From positions 1-15,238 of the forward strand of contig JAIEMR010000159.1 in the NCBI GenBank assembly GCA_019751935.1: 15,238 nucleotides of DNA, in the 5' to 3' direction. Shown in pieces: positions 1 to 7,487 of the stretch. Positions within the stretch are counted from its first letter, which is position 1. Each line of letters opens with the position of its first letter. The notes under the pieces were generated by a model. The model did not search any database. It was given only the letters and a program-made list of their open reading frames with translations, and was not told where the DNA came from. This DNA comes from Alphaproteobacteria bacterium (lineage in GTDB: Bacteria; Pseudomonadota; Alphaproteobacteria; Paracaedibacterales; CAIULA01). Position numbers and translations under genes: made by a program.

Positions 1-14
1 CCGGGATGGACAGG

Positions 15-284
15 TCATAATGGAAGGACAGTCAAGGTTTTAGGTCGATGCCTATGTGTGTTTAATAAAGCGCCAAATTCAACAATTTCTTGCCAGGTTA
101 AATTCCCCGTTTGTTTTTTCATTGAAATCTTTGTTGCGGTTGCTTTTATTTCAGTTGGCAAACCCGGCAGCTCGACGAAGTTTTGTAATAAAACTTCTGG
201 TATTAGGAGGTCTTCTCGTATTTTTCTGTAAAGAGCTCCAGTTATTTCATTGTCAGTTTCCCATGTGACGAAGTTTTTATTCAT
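15..284 (-). CDS. Hypothetical 89-aa protein with strong RBS and palindromic operator
   Basis: I do not recognise this protein. It is small and soluble-looking, with no signal peptide or membrane segment, and it is mixed-charge with a basic, proline-containing tail (HRHRPKTLTVLPL). The start is well supported: AGGAG lies about 8 bases upstream of the ATG, and a TATAAT-like box and a 17-bp inverted repeat lie further up. The low-complexity character of the last dozen residues suggests that the C-terminus may have been altered by a frameshift near the window edge. The promoter layout (operator just downstream of the -10 box) resembles small autoregulated genes such as antitoxins, but this is inference from layout only. 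The next gene downstream, if any, is outside the window. Confidence 0.55.
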   Translation of the reverse strand: MNKNFVTWETDNEITGALYRKIREDLLIPEVLLQNFVELPGLPTEIKATATKISMKKQTGNLTWQEIVEFGALLNTHRHRPKTLTVLPL

Positions 285-317
285 AAGAACGTTCTCCTAT
301 TATTAGGGGTTATTATA

Positions 318-342
318 AGTACTTTTAAAGTACTAGATTATA
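318..342 (-). promoter_or_regulatory. Promoter -10 box and palindromic operator of the 89-aa gene
   Basis: Positions 318-334 read AGTACTTTTAAAGTACT, a perfect inverted repeat with 8-bp arms around one base. Reading the minus strand, TATAAT (337-342) lies just upstream of it, so the palindrome would cover the transcription start, a typical repressor position. No good -35 box is seen. Each half contains a GTAC core, and the two cores are 11 bp apart centre to centre. Confidence 0.5.
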
Positions 343-461
343 TTCTGCGGTACATTTTTTTAATACAAGAAGATTTTTTAACTCTGGAATGGCAGGGCTT
401 TTTATTTGAACGGTCCTCATGGGTGAGATAGCAGAACTGATATAAATTGGGTACAACTTTA

Positions 462-567
462 CGTCATTGCGAGGAGCCCTCACAGGATGTTGGGGCGACG
501 TGGCAATCCAGTAAAACTGTGAGGCGTTTCAACATTTTCTGGATCGCCACGCTTCGCTCGCGATGAC
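462..567. repeat. REP-like palindromic repeat, copy 1
   Basis: A palindromic element of about 105 bases. The left end reads CGTCATTGCGAGGAGC, the right end is its near reverse complement (CTCGCGATGAC), and each half carries an inner block of the type GTGGCAATCCAG / CTGGATCGCCAC. The same architecture recurs in full at 4337, 5665 and 7359 and as half copies at 11162 and 12359. It does not encode anything recognisable. Confidence 0.85.
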
Positions 568-993
568 TAGAATTGTTATCATTTTTAAGGGATTAGCCAT
601 AAAATATTTAAAGGAAAATAAAGATTACGAAAGAAATGACGGGACCAAAGAGGCGGGAGGTTCATGATTTAACCTGTTCCTCCCTGTACATATTTTATTG
701 ATTTAGCAATTGATGTAAGGAACCATGGTTAATCTCCTTCTTGTTTGTTAAGATACATTCGGAAAATACTCTATATTTTTTATATATAAAAGAAAAAAAT
801 ATAAGAATTTTTGAGGTAGTAGAAATTTTCGAGAATCTAGAATTCCTTGGGCAATGTTTCCAAAAACTCTTTCAGCTAGGTTATGCCTCTGATTGAAGGG
901 CTTTAAATGATTGACAGCCCTTAAAAGCACAATGCTTTTTGGTAATAAAGTAATAAAAAATTGTGATAATAGATTCTTTGTCATGACCAACCC

Positions 994-1026
994 AAAAACA
1001 ACTGTTTCATTATTTCAAAACAGTTG
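994..1026 (-). terminator. Intrinsic terminator of the 130-aa secreted protein gene
   Basis: On the minus strand, 9-bp perfect arms CAACTGTTT (1026-1018) and AAACAGTTG (1007-999) enclose a 10-base loop and are followed directly by TTTTT (998-994). It lies about 50 bases after the stop codon of the gene ending at 1075. This is a textbook Rho-independent terminator layout, though the stem is AT-rich. Confidence 0.8.
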
Positions 1027-1074
1027 CACGCACATGTCAATACTATTTTACATAGATGTAAAGTTTTTTTTAGG

Positions 1075-1467
1075 CTACTCAGGAGGGATTGGTTCTGCTT
1101 TCCTTTTTCTGTCAAAAAGCTGACTCATTCTCATATGGTTAGCGTTTATAGTAGTGAGTTGATCATCTTCATTTTTTCCAAAAATATGATCAACAAGATT
1201 GTTCCAGACAACAACTGACAGGGACTCCCTGTACTTTGCATTCTCTGGATTAAAAACAAGATCAAAGAAGTCTTTAGCTGCTTCTGAGATTTCTTTGTTG
1301 GGTTTTAGCATGGGGTGAATCAGTTTTTCTGCTTCTTCTCTGGTTTTTGGGACAACTTTGAAAAGTGTTTTCTTCGCAACATGCTTTTCTAAATCATCCA
1401 TAGCATGCGCGGATATAGGGTTTGCCAGTAAGGCGGCAAGAATTACAAAAGAATAAATTTTTTTCAT
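1075..1467 (-). CDS. Small secreted protein of unknown function
   Basis: A 130-residue protein starting MKKIYSFVILAALLANPISAHA, a clear Sec signal peptide with cleavage likely after AHA (about residue 22). The mature part is about 108 residues, hydrophilic and probably helical, rich in Lys and Glu, with no cysteine pair and no membrane segment, so a periplasmic or exported soluble protein is likely. I do not recognise a family. The ATG at 1467 is preferred over an upstream in-frame GTG at 1476 because it gives the normal basic n-region directly. There is no strong Shine-Dalgarno for either start. It is followed by a good terminator at 994-1026 and preceded by the likely terminator of the transporter gene, so it is probably a single-gene unit. 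Confidence 0.75.
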   Translation of the reverse strand: MKKIYSFVILAALLANPISAHAMDDLEKHVAKKTLFKVVPKTREEAEKLIHPMLKPNKEISEAAKDFFDLVFNPENAKYRESLSVVVWNNLVDHIFGKNEDDQLTTINANHMRMSQLFDRKRKAEPIPPE

Positions 1468-1514
1468 AGTTAACACAAATTTTAGTTATTTTGACACAGC
1501 ATAACTCTTCGAGC

Positions 1515-1544
1515 AAAAATGCCATTAGCAATGCTTTGCAATGG
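1515..1544 (-). terminator. Probable intrinsic terminator after the EamA transporter gene
   Basis: On the minus strand the stem CCATTGCAA (1544-1536) pairs with TTGC-T-AATGG (1531-1522, one bulged base) around a 4-base loop, and TTTTT (1519-1515) follows two bases later. It lies about 40 bases beyond the stop codon at 1584 and before the next minus-strand gene. Confidence 0.6.
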
Positions 1545-1583
1545 GAATAAGAAATTAACTTACACGTAAAAGAAAAGAGGCGT

Positions 1584-2540
1584 TTAAGCTTTCTTTTCTT
1601 TCCTTGTTTCCATAATCGTGATGTAAAAAGTGCTTAATGTAATAAGCGCTGCACCACCAAAGATCCATACGGTTGGAATTTGGCTGAACAACAGATATCC
1701 GAAAAGAGCGGAGATAATAAATTCCACATATCTGAAGGGGGCAAGGGCTGAGGCTTCTGTTGCTGAAAAGGCTCTAAACAAACACACCTGAATCATATTG
1801 CCACCAATTCCAAGCAACACCAACAAACCTAACTCACTTAAGGTTGGCATTTCCCAAAAGAAAGGTAAAGGTATCAGGGCAAAAAGAGTCGTTCCCACAC
1901 CAAAATAAAACAGCATGGTTGATGCATGCTCACCGGTCATCTTTTTGACCATAACATTGGAAAGGGCAAATAGGATTGCTGCCGTCATGGGAACAAAGGC
2001 GACAACTCTAAAGGCCTCAGTACCTGGGCGTAAAATAATCATTAAACCAATAAATCCAACGATGGTTGCAATCCACCTGGGGGCATCAACTCTCTCTTTT
2101 AAAAGGATATAAGCAAGAGGAAGAAAGAATAAAGGTTCGCAGAACATAATGGTTGTGTTTTCAGAAAGCGGCATAATGTTGACGGAATAGCAACACAGAC
2201 CAAGCGCAAGGGCCCCAAGAATAGCACGCAATACATGCATCATGGGCCGCTTTGTTTTGAAAAGGGTAGAGCCACTCGAGACCATCAAGGCCAGTATCGA
2301 AACCATACTAAAGAAAAAGCGAAAGAAAGAAATTTCTACAGGGTGTAAACGTTCTCCCAAAAAACGCATGAGCACATCATTGGTAACGCTGACAACGGAA
2401 ATCATAACGGCCCAAAAAACACCTTGTGAGTATCCTTTGCTGATAAACCATTTAAAAAATGGCACAGAAAGTAATGCATCGTTCATTTTATGAAACACAG
2501 AAGAAGAAGTCCCTGTTCTAGAAATGGTGTTGGTGCTCAT
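1584..2540 (-). CDS. EamA-family (drug/metabolite superfamily) transporter
   Basis: A 318-residue integral membrane protein with about ten hydrophobic segments, arranged as two repeats of five as in the EamA/DMT fold. The first repeat runs from about residue 28 to 155, with LSENTTIMFCEPLFFLPLAY as the conserved segment and LLKERVDAPRW after it. The second runs from about 170 to 305, with ATEASALAPFRYVEFIISAL. Proteins of this kind exchange small metabolites across the inner membrane. In intracellular alphaproteobacteria some relatives import S-adenosylmethionine, but the substrate cannot be told here. The ATG at 2540 is preferred; an in-frame TTG at 2549 would add three residues. Neither has a strong RBS. 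The gene is divergent from the phage-like hub gene, which begins about 90 bases away, and it has its own terminator, so it looks independent of the phage-like module. Confidence 0.85.
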   Translation of the reverse strand: MSTNTISRTGTSSSVFHKMNDALLSVPFFKWFISKGYSQGVFWAVMISVVSVTNDVLMRFLGERLHPVEISFFRFFFSMVSILALMVSSGSTLFKTKRPMMHVLRAILGALALGLCCYSVNIMPLSENTTIMFCEPLFFLPLAYILLKERVDAPRWIATIVGFIGLMIILRPGTEAFRVVAFVPMTAAILFALSNVMVKKMTGEHASTMLFYFGVGTTLFALIPLPFFWEMPTLSELGLLVLLGIGGNMIQVCLFRAFSATEASALAPFRYVEFIISALFGYLLFSQIPTVWIFGGAALITLSTFYITIMETRKEKKA

Positions 2541-2628
2541 GATTTTCAAGTGAGTTTGTTTTTTCTTTCGACAACTTTAACTTCTTGCAAAGGCTATGTC
2601 GAGGTCTAAATTTAAGGACGATAAATCA

Positions 2629-4320
2629 ATGAAAACACACTTATTTGAAACGGGTCATGAGAACACTTGCTCCATAGAAGACATCAAAGTATTTAACCTT
2701 ACCATTTCTCAAAGGGAAAATGAGACGGCTTTTGCCAAACTTGTGGTTAAAAGGGACGATGCGTTATCAAAAATTCCCTTATATGGCAGCATTGTGTGTG
2801 AGCATGACTCTAAAAAACACCTGCTATTCAAAGGCAAGCGCGTTGGTTTCCCGCGTCAAATGGCTGAAGATCTGGCTGAAATCGAATATACAAGCGAACC
2901 GGATGATGCCAATGAACAGCTGAGAAGGCTCTCTGAATCTCTTAAACAGCCTTTGGTTTATGATGAATTGTTTATAGCGCCAGCTGATGAAAATCCCATA
3001 AATGTTTTAGAGGCAAGATCGGATCTGTTTACGTGGGATCGATGCCGAGGCACTGTAAGTCTTAGCAATTTATTTGGCGGCGGCCGGGTTTTTGATTTAT
3101 CAAATAATATTCTAACTGATAGCTTAAAAATGAGTCTGGGCGATACGCTTCTTGATTCAGTAACCGTGGAAATAAGCGCAGAATGGATTCAAAAGGCAGA
3201 GGGAAAAATAAATCTTTTTTCAGCAATTGCTAAAAAATTTCCCAAAAGAATGGTCAATACGTTGACTCCAGATCAACTGGTAAAGCAGTGGCCAAAGGCT
3301 TTTGATAAGATAGGTCCGGCTGCTAGTTTAAAGCAATCTGGGTATCAAGTTGTCCAAAGCAAATTAAAGCCTTTTACGCCGCCAACAACTGGCATTTTAG
3401 ATATTTATCCAACGGTAACGCCGCTGATTACAATGCTTAACGATGGAAAACCGGAATCGGTGCGTCTTAAACGGTCTTGGTTTAAAGGGGAGTTGTGGGT
3501 TTATTGGCATTACTTTCAAAAACGAAGAGAGGTTGTGCATTTCACCCTTCATCAATCCTCTCAGTTAAAAGGGCATATTCGGGCCAAACAAAAAATATTG
3601 CGCCTTCAGTTGCAGTCTCTTGAAAACGTACTTGTGAATTCTGGCGCCTCTAGTTTTTTTATAAGCGAACGCGGGCAGATGGCTATTACCCATGCCTTAG
3701 AAATTGCTAAGGCTCATTTAGCCGGAAGCAGCAGATGCATTGAGATTGAATTCGAAGTACCTTTGTTAAGTGCTGTGGATGTAACCTTGAATGATTCCGT
3801 ATATATAAAATCGGATAAAATTCCAGGCGGTGAAGTTACCGGAAAGGTTACAGAATATAACTTTTCAATAACGCCTTCTGGAGCGATTGCCAAAATCCGC
3901 TTAAGCGTTGCGGCAGGAATTCAAGAAACGCCTATCAATAATTTGCCGGTTAATGATGGTTATGTAGAAGAGGATTACTGTCTTGAAAAACAGCATTCCC
4001 ATTTTATAACACCGTCTGAAATTCGTTTTAAAAGCTATCATCATCAAACCCCAAAAGAAGGGCTTCTTAATCCTTATGGTTTAAGCCTTCATGATTTTAT
4101 TAAAAGGATCGATGTCAAAGGGGACGCTGAAAAACAATGCCAGCATCTTTTTGAAAATGAATATCCGGCAAGAGAAAACACCCTTAGTTGTTTAAATGAA
4201 ATGCCGACGGTTATTGACGTAGAGTTATTGGACCTTAGGACAAAAGGCATGTTGGAGCATCATATTTATTTGGATGTACTGGGGTCATGGTCCGCGCCTA
4301 GGCAGATTGGGTTGGGATGA
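2629..4320 (+). CDS. Putative phage/GTA tail hub or baseplate-like protein
   Basis: A large 563-residue protein with no signal peptide or membrane segment. I do not recognise it with certainty. Context favours a phage or GTA tail role: it heads a plus-strand run with a short tail fibre gene and is in line with a lysis cassette further on. The N-terminal part (about 1-190) looks beta-rich and reminiscent of tail hub proteins. The segment at about 395-440 (AVDVTLNDSVYIKSDKIPGG followed by EVTGKVTEY) resembles the 'low-barrier surface' beta modules of GTA host-specificity proteins, where a hub domain is joined to a distal tip. It is much shorter than the roughly 1,300-residue GTA tip protein, so it may be a reduced or different hub. 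The start at 2629 has AAGGA ten bases upstream; an in-frame ATG at 2596 would add eleven residues. The stop is 16 bases before a palindromic repeat. Confidence 0.5.
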   Translation: MKTHLFETGHENTCSIEDIKVFNLTISQRENETAFAKLVVKRDDALSKIPLYGSIVCEHDSKKHLLFKGKRVGFPRQMAEDLAEIEYTSEPDDANEQLRRLSESLKQPLVYDELFIAPADENPINVLEARSDLFTWDRCRGTVSLSNLFGGGRVFDLSNNILTDSLKMSLGDTLLDSVTVEISAEWIQKAEGKINLFSAIAKKFPKRMVNTLTPDQLVKQWPKAFDKIGPAASLKQSGYQVVQSKLKPFTPPTTGILDIYPTVTPLITMLNDGKPESVRLKRSWFKGELWVYWHYFQKRREVVHFTLHQSSQLKGHIRAKQKILRLQLQSLENVLVNSGASSFFISERGQMAITHALEIAKAHLAGSSRCIEIEFEVPLLSAVDVTLNDSVYIKSDKIPGGEVTGKVTEYNFSITPSGAIAKIRLSVAAGIQETPINNLPVNDGYVEEDYCLEKQHSHFITPSEIRFKSYHHQTPKEGLLNPYGLSLHDFIKRIDVKGDAEKQCQHLFENEYPARENTLSCLNEMPTVIDVELLDLRTKGMLEHHIYLDVLGSWSAPRQIGLG

Positions 4321-4336
4321 GAGTCCATCGGGTTAT

Positions 4337-4438
4337 CGTCATGGCGAGCAACGAAGTTGCGTGGCCATCCAGAAAACAGCCTTTCTAACAAAACAGCCTC
4401 TAGATCACCACGTCGCCTTATGGCTCCTCGTGATGACG
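4337..4438. repeat. REP-like palindromic repeat, copy 2
   Basis: A full element, left end CGTCATGGCGAGC, right end CTCGTGATGACG, with inner blocks GTGGCCATCCAG and TAGATCACCACG. It lies 16 bases after the hub gene's stop codon. It is open in the frame of the next gene, which creates a spurious N-terminal extension there. The copy at 7359-7459 is nearly its reverse complement. Confidence 0.85.
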
Positions 4439-4473
4439 AGAAAATAATGACGTTAAGTAAAGGACCCAAAATC

Positions 4474-5310
4474 ATGACATTCCACTCCAAATCTAGACGG
4501 CCCTTTCCAAAGGGGCATATAGCCATGAGCACCGAGCGAATTAATCACGATCCACCTTCATTTCAAATCGGACACCTTGAGCCTTTTTCAAATCTTGCCT
4601 CACTCCAGGCGAATTTGCCAAAAACGTTGACTATAAAGGCTAAAATTCTGCCCATTAAAGGGACTGAGAAAACCACAGAAATCGTTATGTTCAGGCAAGG
4701 TCGAAGCTTCGAGCCATGCATGCTTTATCAAGGTAAAAGTGATATGGCAGAAAATGGCCTTTACGAGGGTGTGCAGTTAGTTTTTGAGTCCATCATAGAT
4801 GGGACTTTAGAGGCAGACGTTTTGAATACGGTTTTGTATGAAAAACGATTTGTAACCCAAGGCAATATCACCCACACGATTCGTCAAGATTTGGCCAATA
4901 AAAAGGTGATCGTAACTCCGCCTGGAACTGAGAACGGTCAGCCGATTTGGGGGTATGGGGGATATTATAGAGATTCTTGCAGTTTGGATCAGATTGAACA
5001 AATTCTTTTTACGCCGATTATTGACGGGATTAAAACGGGGGTCTTTTTAATAAAAGCCTCTGTCTGGGCAAAGGGTGCATCTAATCCAAACGCTGTGATG
5101 ATGGAGGAGGCGAGCCTTTCGAATCTAGCTGGCGACATTGAAACGGGAAGTGTTGTTTTGAATGTCAATGTTGGCGTTGATGAAAACGGCGATGGGCATT
5201 TTCAAAAGTACACATCGCTTGCCTATAAGCAAAATGACCCTTCAACAAAATTCATTGAAATCACTTTTCAGAAAGGAGAAAACCATGCCTATCGTTTACC
5301 GCGAGTATAA
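4474..5310 (+). CDS. Unrecognised phage-module protein, probably structural
   Basis: A 278-residue soluble protein with no signal peptide. I recognise no domain. It is rich in beta-type sequence, glycine and aromatic residues, with an aspartate-glycine stretch near the C-terminus (VGVDENGDGHFQ). It sits between the hub-like gene and the short fibre gene on the same strand, and its end overlaps the fibre start by 26 bases, which suggests translational coupling and a tail or adsorption role. The frame is open back to 4357, but that extension is encoded by the palindromic repeat and is unlikely to be real. Two starts have good ribosome binding sites: ATG 4474 (AAAGGA, 9 bases upstream) and ATG 4525 (AAAGGGG, 9 bases upstream, giving 261 residues). 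I report the longer. Confidence 0.6.
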   Translation: MTFHSKSRRPFPKGHIAMSTERINHDPPSFQIGHLEPFSNLASLQANLPKTLTIKAKILPIKGTEKTTEIVMFRQGRSFEPCMLYQGKSDMAENGLYEGVQLVFESIIDGTLEADVLNTVLYEKRFVTQGNITHTIRQDLANKKVIVTPPGTENGQPIWGYGGYYRDSCSLDQIEQILFTPIIDGIKTGVFLIKASVWAKGASNPNAVMMEEASLSNLAGDIETGSVVLNVNVGVDENGDGHFQKYTSLAYKQNDPSTKFIEITFQKGENHAYRLPRV

Positions 5311-5647
5311 AGGGGCACCTTTGAGTGTCCAAGAAATAGATGGGAATTTTAAACATCTTGATGAACGTTTAACTGCTTTAGAAAGCGGCCCTCTGATGGC
5401 TGAAGGCATTAAAGAAATCCGCCAAGAGGGTGATCAACTGATTATCGAAGGAACTTTTGGCCGCATGTTTGGTCCCTTTGTTTTGCCCAAGTACTTACCT
5501 AATGTGCGGGGAGAATGGACGGCAGGAATTCGCTATGTTTACGGTGATTGGGTAAATTATAAAAAGGCTTTGTATTTTTGTAAGCAGGCCCACGTCAGTT
5601 CTGACTTTGAGGCACAAGCCGATTGTTGGCAAGTGCTGGTGGGGTAG
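5285..5647 (+). CDS. Short tail fibre-like protein with carbohydrate-binding-type C-terminus
   Basis: A 120-residue protein. The N-terminus (LSVQEIDGNFKHLDERLTALE, about residues 13-33) is the pattern seen at the start of many phage tail fibre or tail-associated proteins, a 'D-x-N-F-x-x-L' motif leading into a short coiled coil. The C-terminus (about 78-120) has W-T-A-G-x-x-Y-x-x-G-D-W-V-x-Y, then Y-F-C-K-Q-A-H, and a final tryptophan, the aromatic spacing of CBM5/12-like chitin-binding modules found on fibres and chitinases. A role in surface glycan recognition is therefore likely but inferred. The start at 5285 has AAAGGAG seven bases upstream and lies inside the previous gene; an ORF extension to 5162 is not supported. 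A palindromic repeat begins 17 bases after the stop. Confidence 0.7.
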   Translation: MPIVYREYKGAPLSVQEIDGNFKHLDERLTALESGPLMAEGIKEIRQEGDQLIIEGTFGRMFGPFVLPKYLPNVRGEWTAGIRYVYGDWVNYKKALYFCKQAHVSSDFEAQADCWQVLVG

Positions 5648-5664
5648 CTGCTTAAGTGCCTCAT

Positions 5665-5765
5665 CGTCATTGCGAGGAACATCGTTCCGTGGCAATCCAG
5701 AAAAATAGTCTTTCTAACAAAACAGGCTCTGGATCACCACGTCGCTATCGCTCCTCGTGATGACG
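5665..5765. repeat. REP-like palindromic repeat, copy 3
   Basis: A full element in the same orientation as copy 2 and sharing its central sequence (TCTTTCTAACAAAACAG). Left end CGTCATTGCGAGGAAC, right end CTCGTGATGACG. It lies between the convergent ends of the fibre gene (stop 5647) and the first secreted paralogue (stop 5825), so it may serve as a bidirectional transcript end. Confidence 0.85.
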
Positions 5766-5824
5766 GTGGTATTTTGGGAGAAGCGGTTCGACTAAATTCC
5801 GGACATTAATCGATCAGATAATTC

Positions 5825-7252
5825 CTAAAACACGAAAGCGTCAGAGCCTTCGGGTAAATTATCTTTAATGCCTTGGAAGATGGCTCTTGAGTTCACCGGT
5901 ACCCCGGTTGGCATTCTTTCTTTCAAGGCTTCGTCGATGTCATCAAAAAGTTTATCTTCAGGCTTTTTCTCCCCTTTATACGAATATCCAGCGTGACCTT
6001 TAGTATGCAGGTCTTCTTTAATCTTATCATACAGCTCATTCAGCGCATACAAAGCGCCCACCGTACAGAATAATTGATGTCTAAATAATTGTTTTTGTTG
6101 TTCTGTATCAAGTGTCACTAAAGAAGGTCTAAAGAAAACCTGTTGTAGAATACGGAAATGTTCCCAAGAATATAGGGATCTATTTTTCTCTATCTCGCCT
6201 TTTACATAGTGCTTAATGGCCTTAATATAAAGCTCATTAATGTAAGGTAGCTCTTCTTTAGACATTGTTCCTAGAGGCACAAAACCCAACCGGCTGGTAT
6301 TGCTTATCAGTTGTGTTTCAGCTTCTTGCAGTTCTTTTAAATAGCCAGAATATAAGGAAACAGCATGCAAAACACACAAGCTAAGTGGAGGTATTTGTTC
6401 TGTGCTTTCTTGGGCCGGCGAATCAGATGTGTCTTTTCGAGCCGAAAAACTATGAACAGCTCTTATAAAATCTGTCCACAGAGCATCTGCTTGTTCTACG
6501 TCTGCGTTTGAATAAGTGCTGGGATCACGAAGCAAAAAGGCATTATGAACCCCTGTTTGTTCCTGTCTACAAACAGCAAGCAAAGCAGTGCTTATAAAAT
6601 CAAGAGGGGTGATTTCTTCATCCCGAAGCCCTCTTATATAGCTTAAGTATTCTTTAACATCTCGCCATAACTGCGGAGTAAGGTCTTTGAAGCGTTCCCT
6701 ATCTATTAATTGACAAAAACCATCTTTCTTAATAGAGCTTAAACGATAAGAAAGGAAGCTAGCGGTATTGCCATAAATATCTTTTTCCCAAACTGATACT
6801 CCTCGTTTTCCAAGTGTTTCTAGCTTCTTTTCAAAGTTCTCATCCCTCATGGCTAAGGCCATTAAAAGTGTGTCACCCTTACCACTGCGGGGCGTTGTTA
6901 GGATTGCCGCAAGGCGTGGGCTTATTTCTGTCCCTTCAGAGATAAAATCATCAATTGCGAATTTGCCATTTGAATCTACTTCTAAGAGGAGATTGCCAAC
7001 AATTAGGCCATCACCAATGATATCTGCGAATTGGTCAAATTCAGCTAACTCAATAGAATAAAGATAATTCCTTTTATATCTATCGCGGTGGGCTATAAGA
7101 AATGATCTTAAATCTCCGTTTGAAAAGGAGCTTTTAATACGTTCAAGACCACCGATTACTTCCTTCTTACCTTCTTTTGAATCAGCTGCCATGGCAACAA
7201 AAGAAAATCCAGTTAAAACAAATGCTAAGGCAAAAACCCGCAAAAAAAGCAT
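5825..7252 (-). CDS. Secreted ankyrin-like protein, paralogue A
   Basis: A 475-residue protein with a clear signal peptide (MLFLRVFALAFVLTGFSFVA, cleavage near AMA-A at about 22). The rest is hydrophilic, with no further membrane segment. Residues about 127-164 form an ankyrin-like unit: G-D-T-L-L-M-A-L-A-M-R-D, then a helix, then K-x-x-K-D-I-Y-G-N-T. Before it lies a conserved block (DQFADIIGDG to GKFAIDDFI, about 73-104). The C-terminus ends in SRAIFQGIKDNLPEGSDAFVF. The neighbouring gene at 7488-8915 encodes a paralogue of exactly the same length that shares all these blocks. I do not recognise a named family. A secreted or surface-exposed interaction protein is inferred. RBS AGGA lies 11 bases upstream of the ATG. 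The gene is flanked by palindromic repeats on both sides. Confidence 0.75.
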   Translation of the reverse strand: MLFLRVFALAFVLTGFSFVAMAADSKEGKKEVIGGLERIKSSFSNGDLRSFLIAHRDRYKRNYLYSIELAEFDQFADIIGDGLIVGNLLLEVDSNGKFAIDDFISEGTEISPRLAAILTTPRSGKGDTLLMALAMRDENFEKKLETLGKRGVSVWEKDIYGNTASFLSYRLSSIKKDGFCQLIDRERFKDLTPQLWRDVKEYLSYIRGLRDEEITPLDFISTALLAVCRQEQTGVHNAFLLRDPSTYSNADVEQADALWTDFIRAVHSFSARKDTSDSPAQESTEQIPPLSLCVLHAVSLYSGYLKELQEAETQLISNTSRLGFVPLGTMSKEELPYINELYIKAIKHYVKGEIEKNRSLYSWEHFRILQQVFFRPSLVTLDTEQQKQLFRHQLFCTVGALYALNELYDKIKEDLHTKGHAGYSYKGEKKPEDKLFDDIDEALKERMPTGVPVNSRAIFQGIKDNLPEGSDAFVF

Positions 7253-7358
7253 GATAAACTATTTCCTGAACTTAAGAGAGGCTAAATGATAGAAACTTTA
7301 CACTAAATTCGATTCTAAGTTTAGAAAATTTTTACGAAACTTTTACTTTGGCAATTAT

Positions 7359-7459
7359 CGTCATCACGAGCCCCGAAGGGGCGTGGTGATCCAGAAGGCT
7401 GCTTTGTCACAAAGGCTGTTTTCCTGGATGGCCACGCAACTTCGTTGCTCGCCATGACG
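7359..7459. repeat. REP-like palindromic repeat, copy 4
   Basis: A full element, inverted relative to copy 2: its reverse complement begins CGTCATGGCGAGCAACGAAG, identical to copy 2 over about the first 36 bases and similar throughout. It lies between the two secreted paralogues, 28 bases beyond the stop codon of the second one. Confidence 0.85.
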
Positions 7460-7487
7460 ATGATCAAGGTTAATGAGTTGCCCTGAT

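Larger units (their letters stand above)
285..1074. other. Long intergenic stretch with repeat and hairpins, no convincing gene
   Basis: About 790 bases with little coding signal. It holds the 89-aa gene's promoter, one palindromic repeat (462-567), a small hairpin (AGGTT at 658-662 pairing with AACCT at 671-675, with GGG/CCC outside at 655-657 and 682-684), a 10-bp perfect palindrome AACCATGGTT (721-730), and the terminator at 994-1026. A minus-strand open frame at about 748-984 is AT-rich, has no good RBS and lies beyond that terminator, so I do not call it a gene. Confidence 0.6.

Noticed and set aside
721..756. Leader-peptide-like frame (M-V-N-L-L-L-V-C) after AAGGA, suggesting attenuation
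   Set aside because: RBS spacing is too short, no leucine biosynthesis gene or antiterminator structure follows, and such short frames occur often by chance.
748..984. Minus-strand open frame of about 80 residues
   Set aside because: No good RBS, AT-rich and unfamiliar composition, and it lies beyond a strong terminator (994-1026) of the upstream gene with no convincing promoter of its own (TTGACA at 1040-1035 is followed only by a weak -10).
4357..4473. Longest open frame start for the 278-aa gene
   Set aside because: The extra residues come from the palindromic repeat; better RBS-supported starts exist at 4474 and 4525.
5162..5284. Upstream extension of the tail fibre gene
   Set aside because: It lies wholly within the preceding gene in another frame, whereas ATG 5285 has a strong AAAGGAG site and begins the known fibre-type N-terminus.
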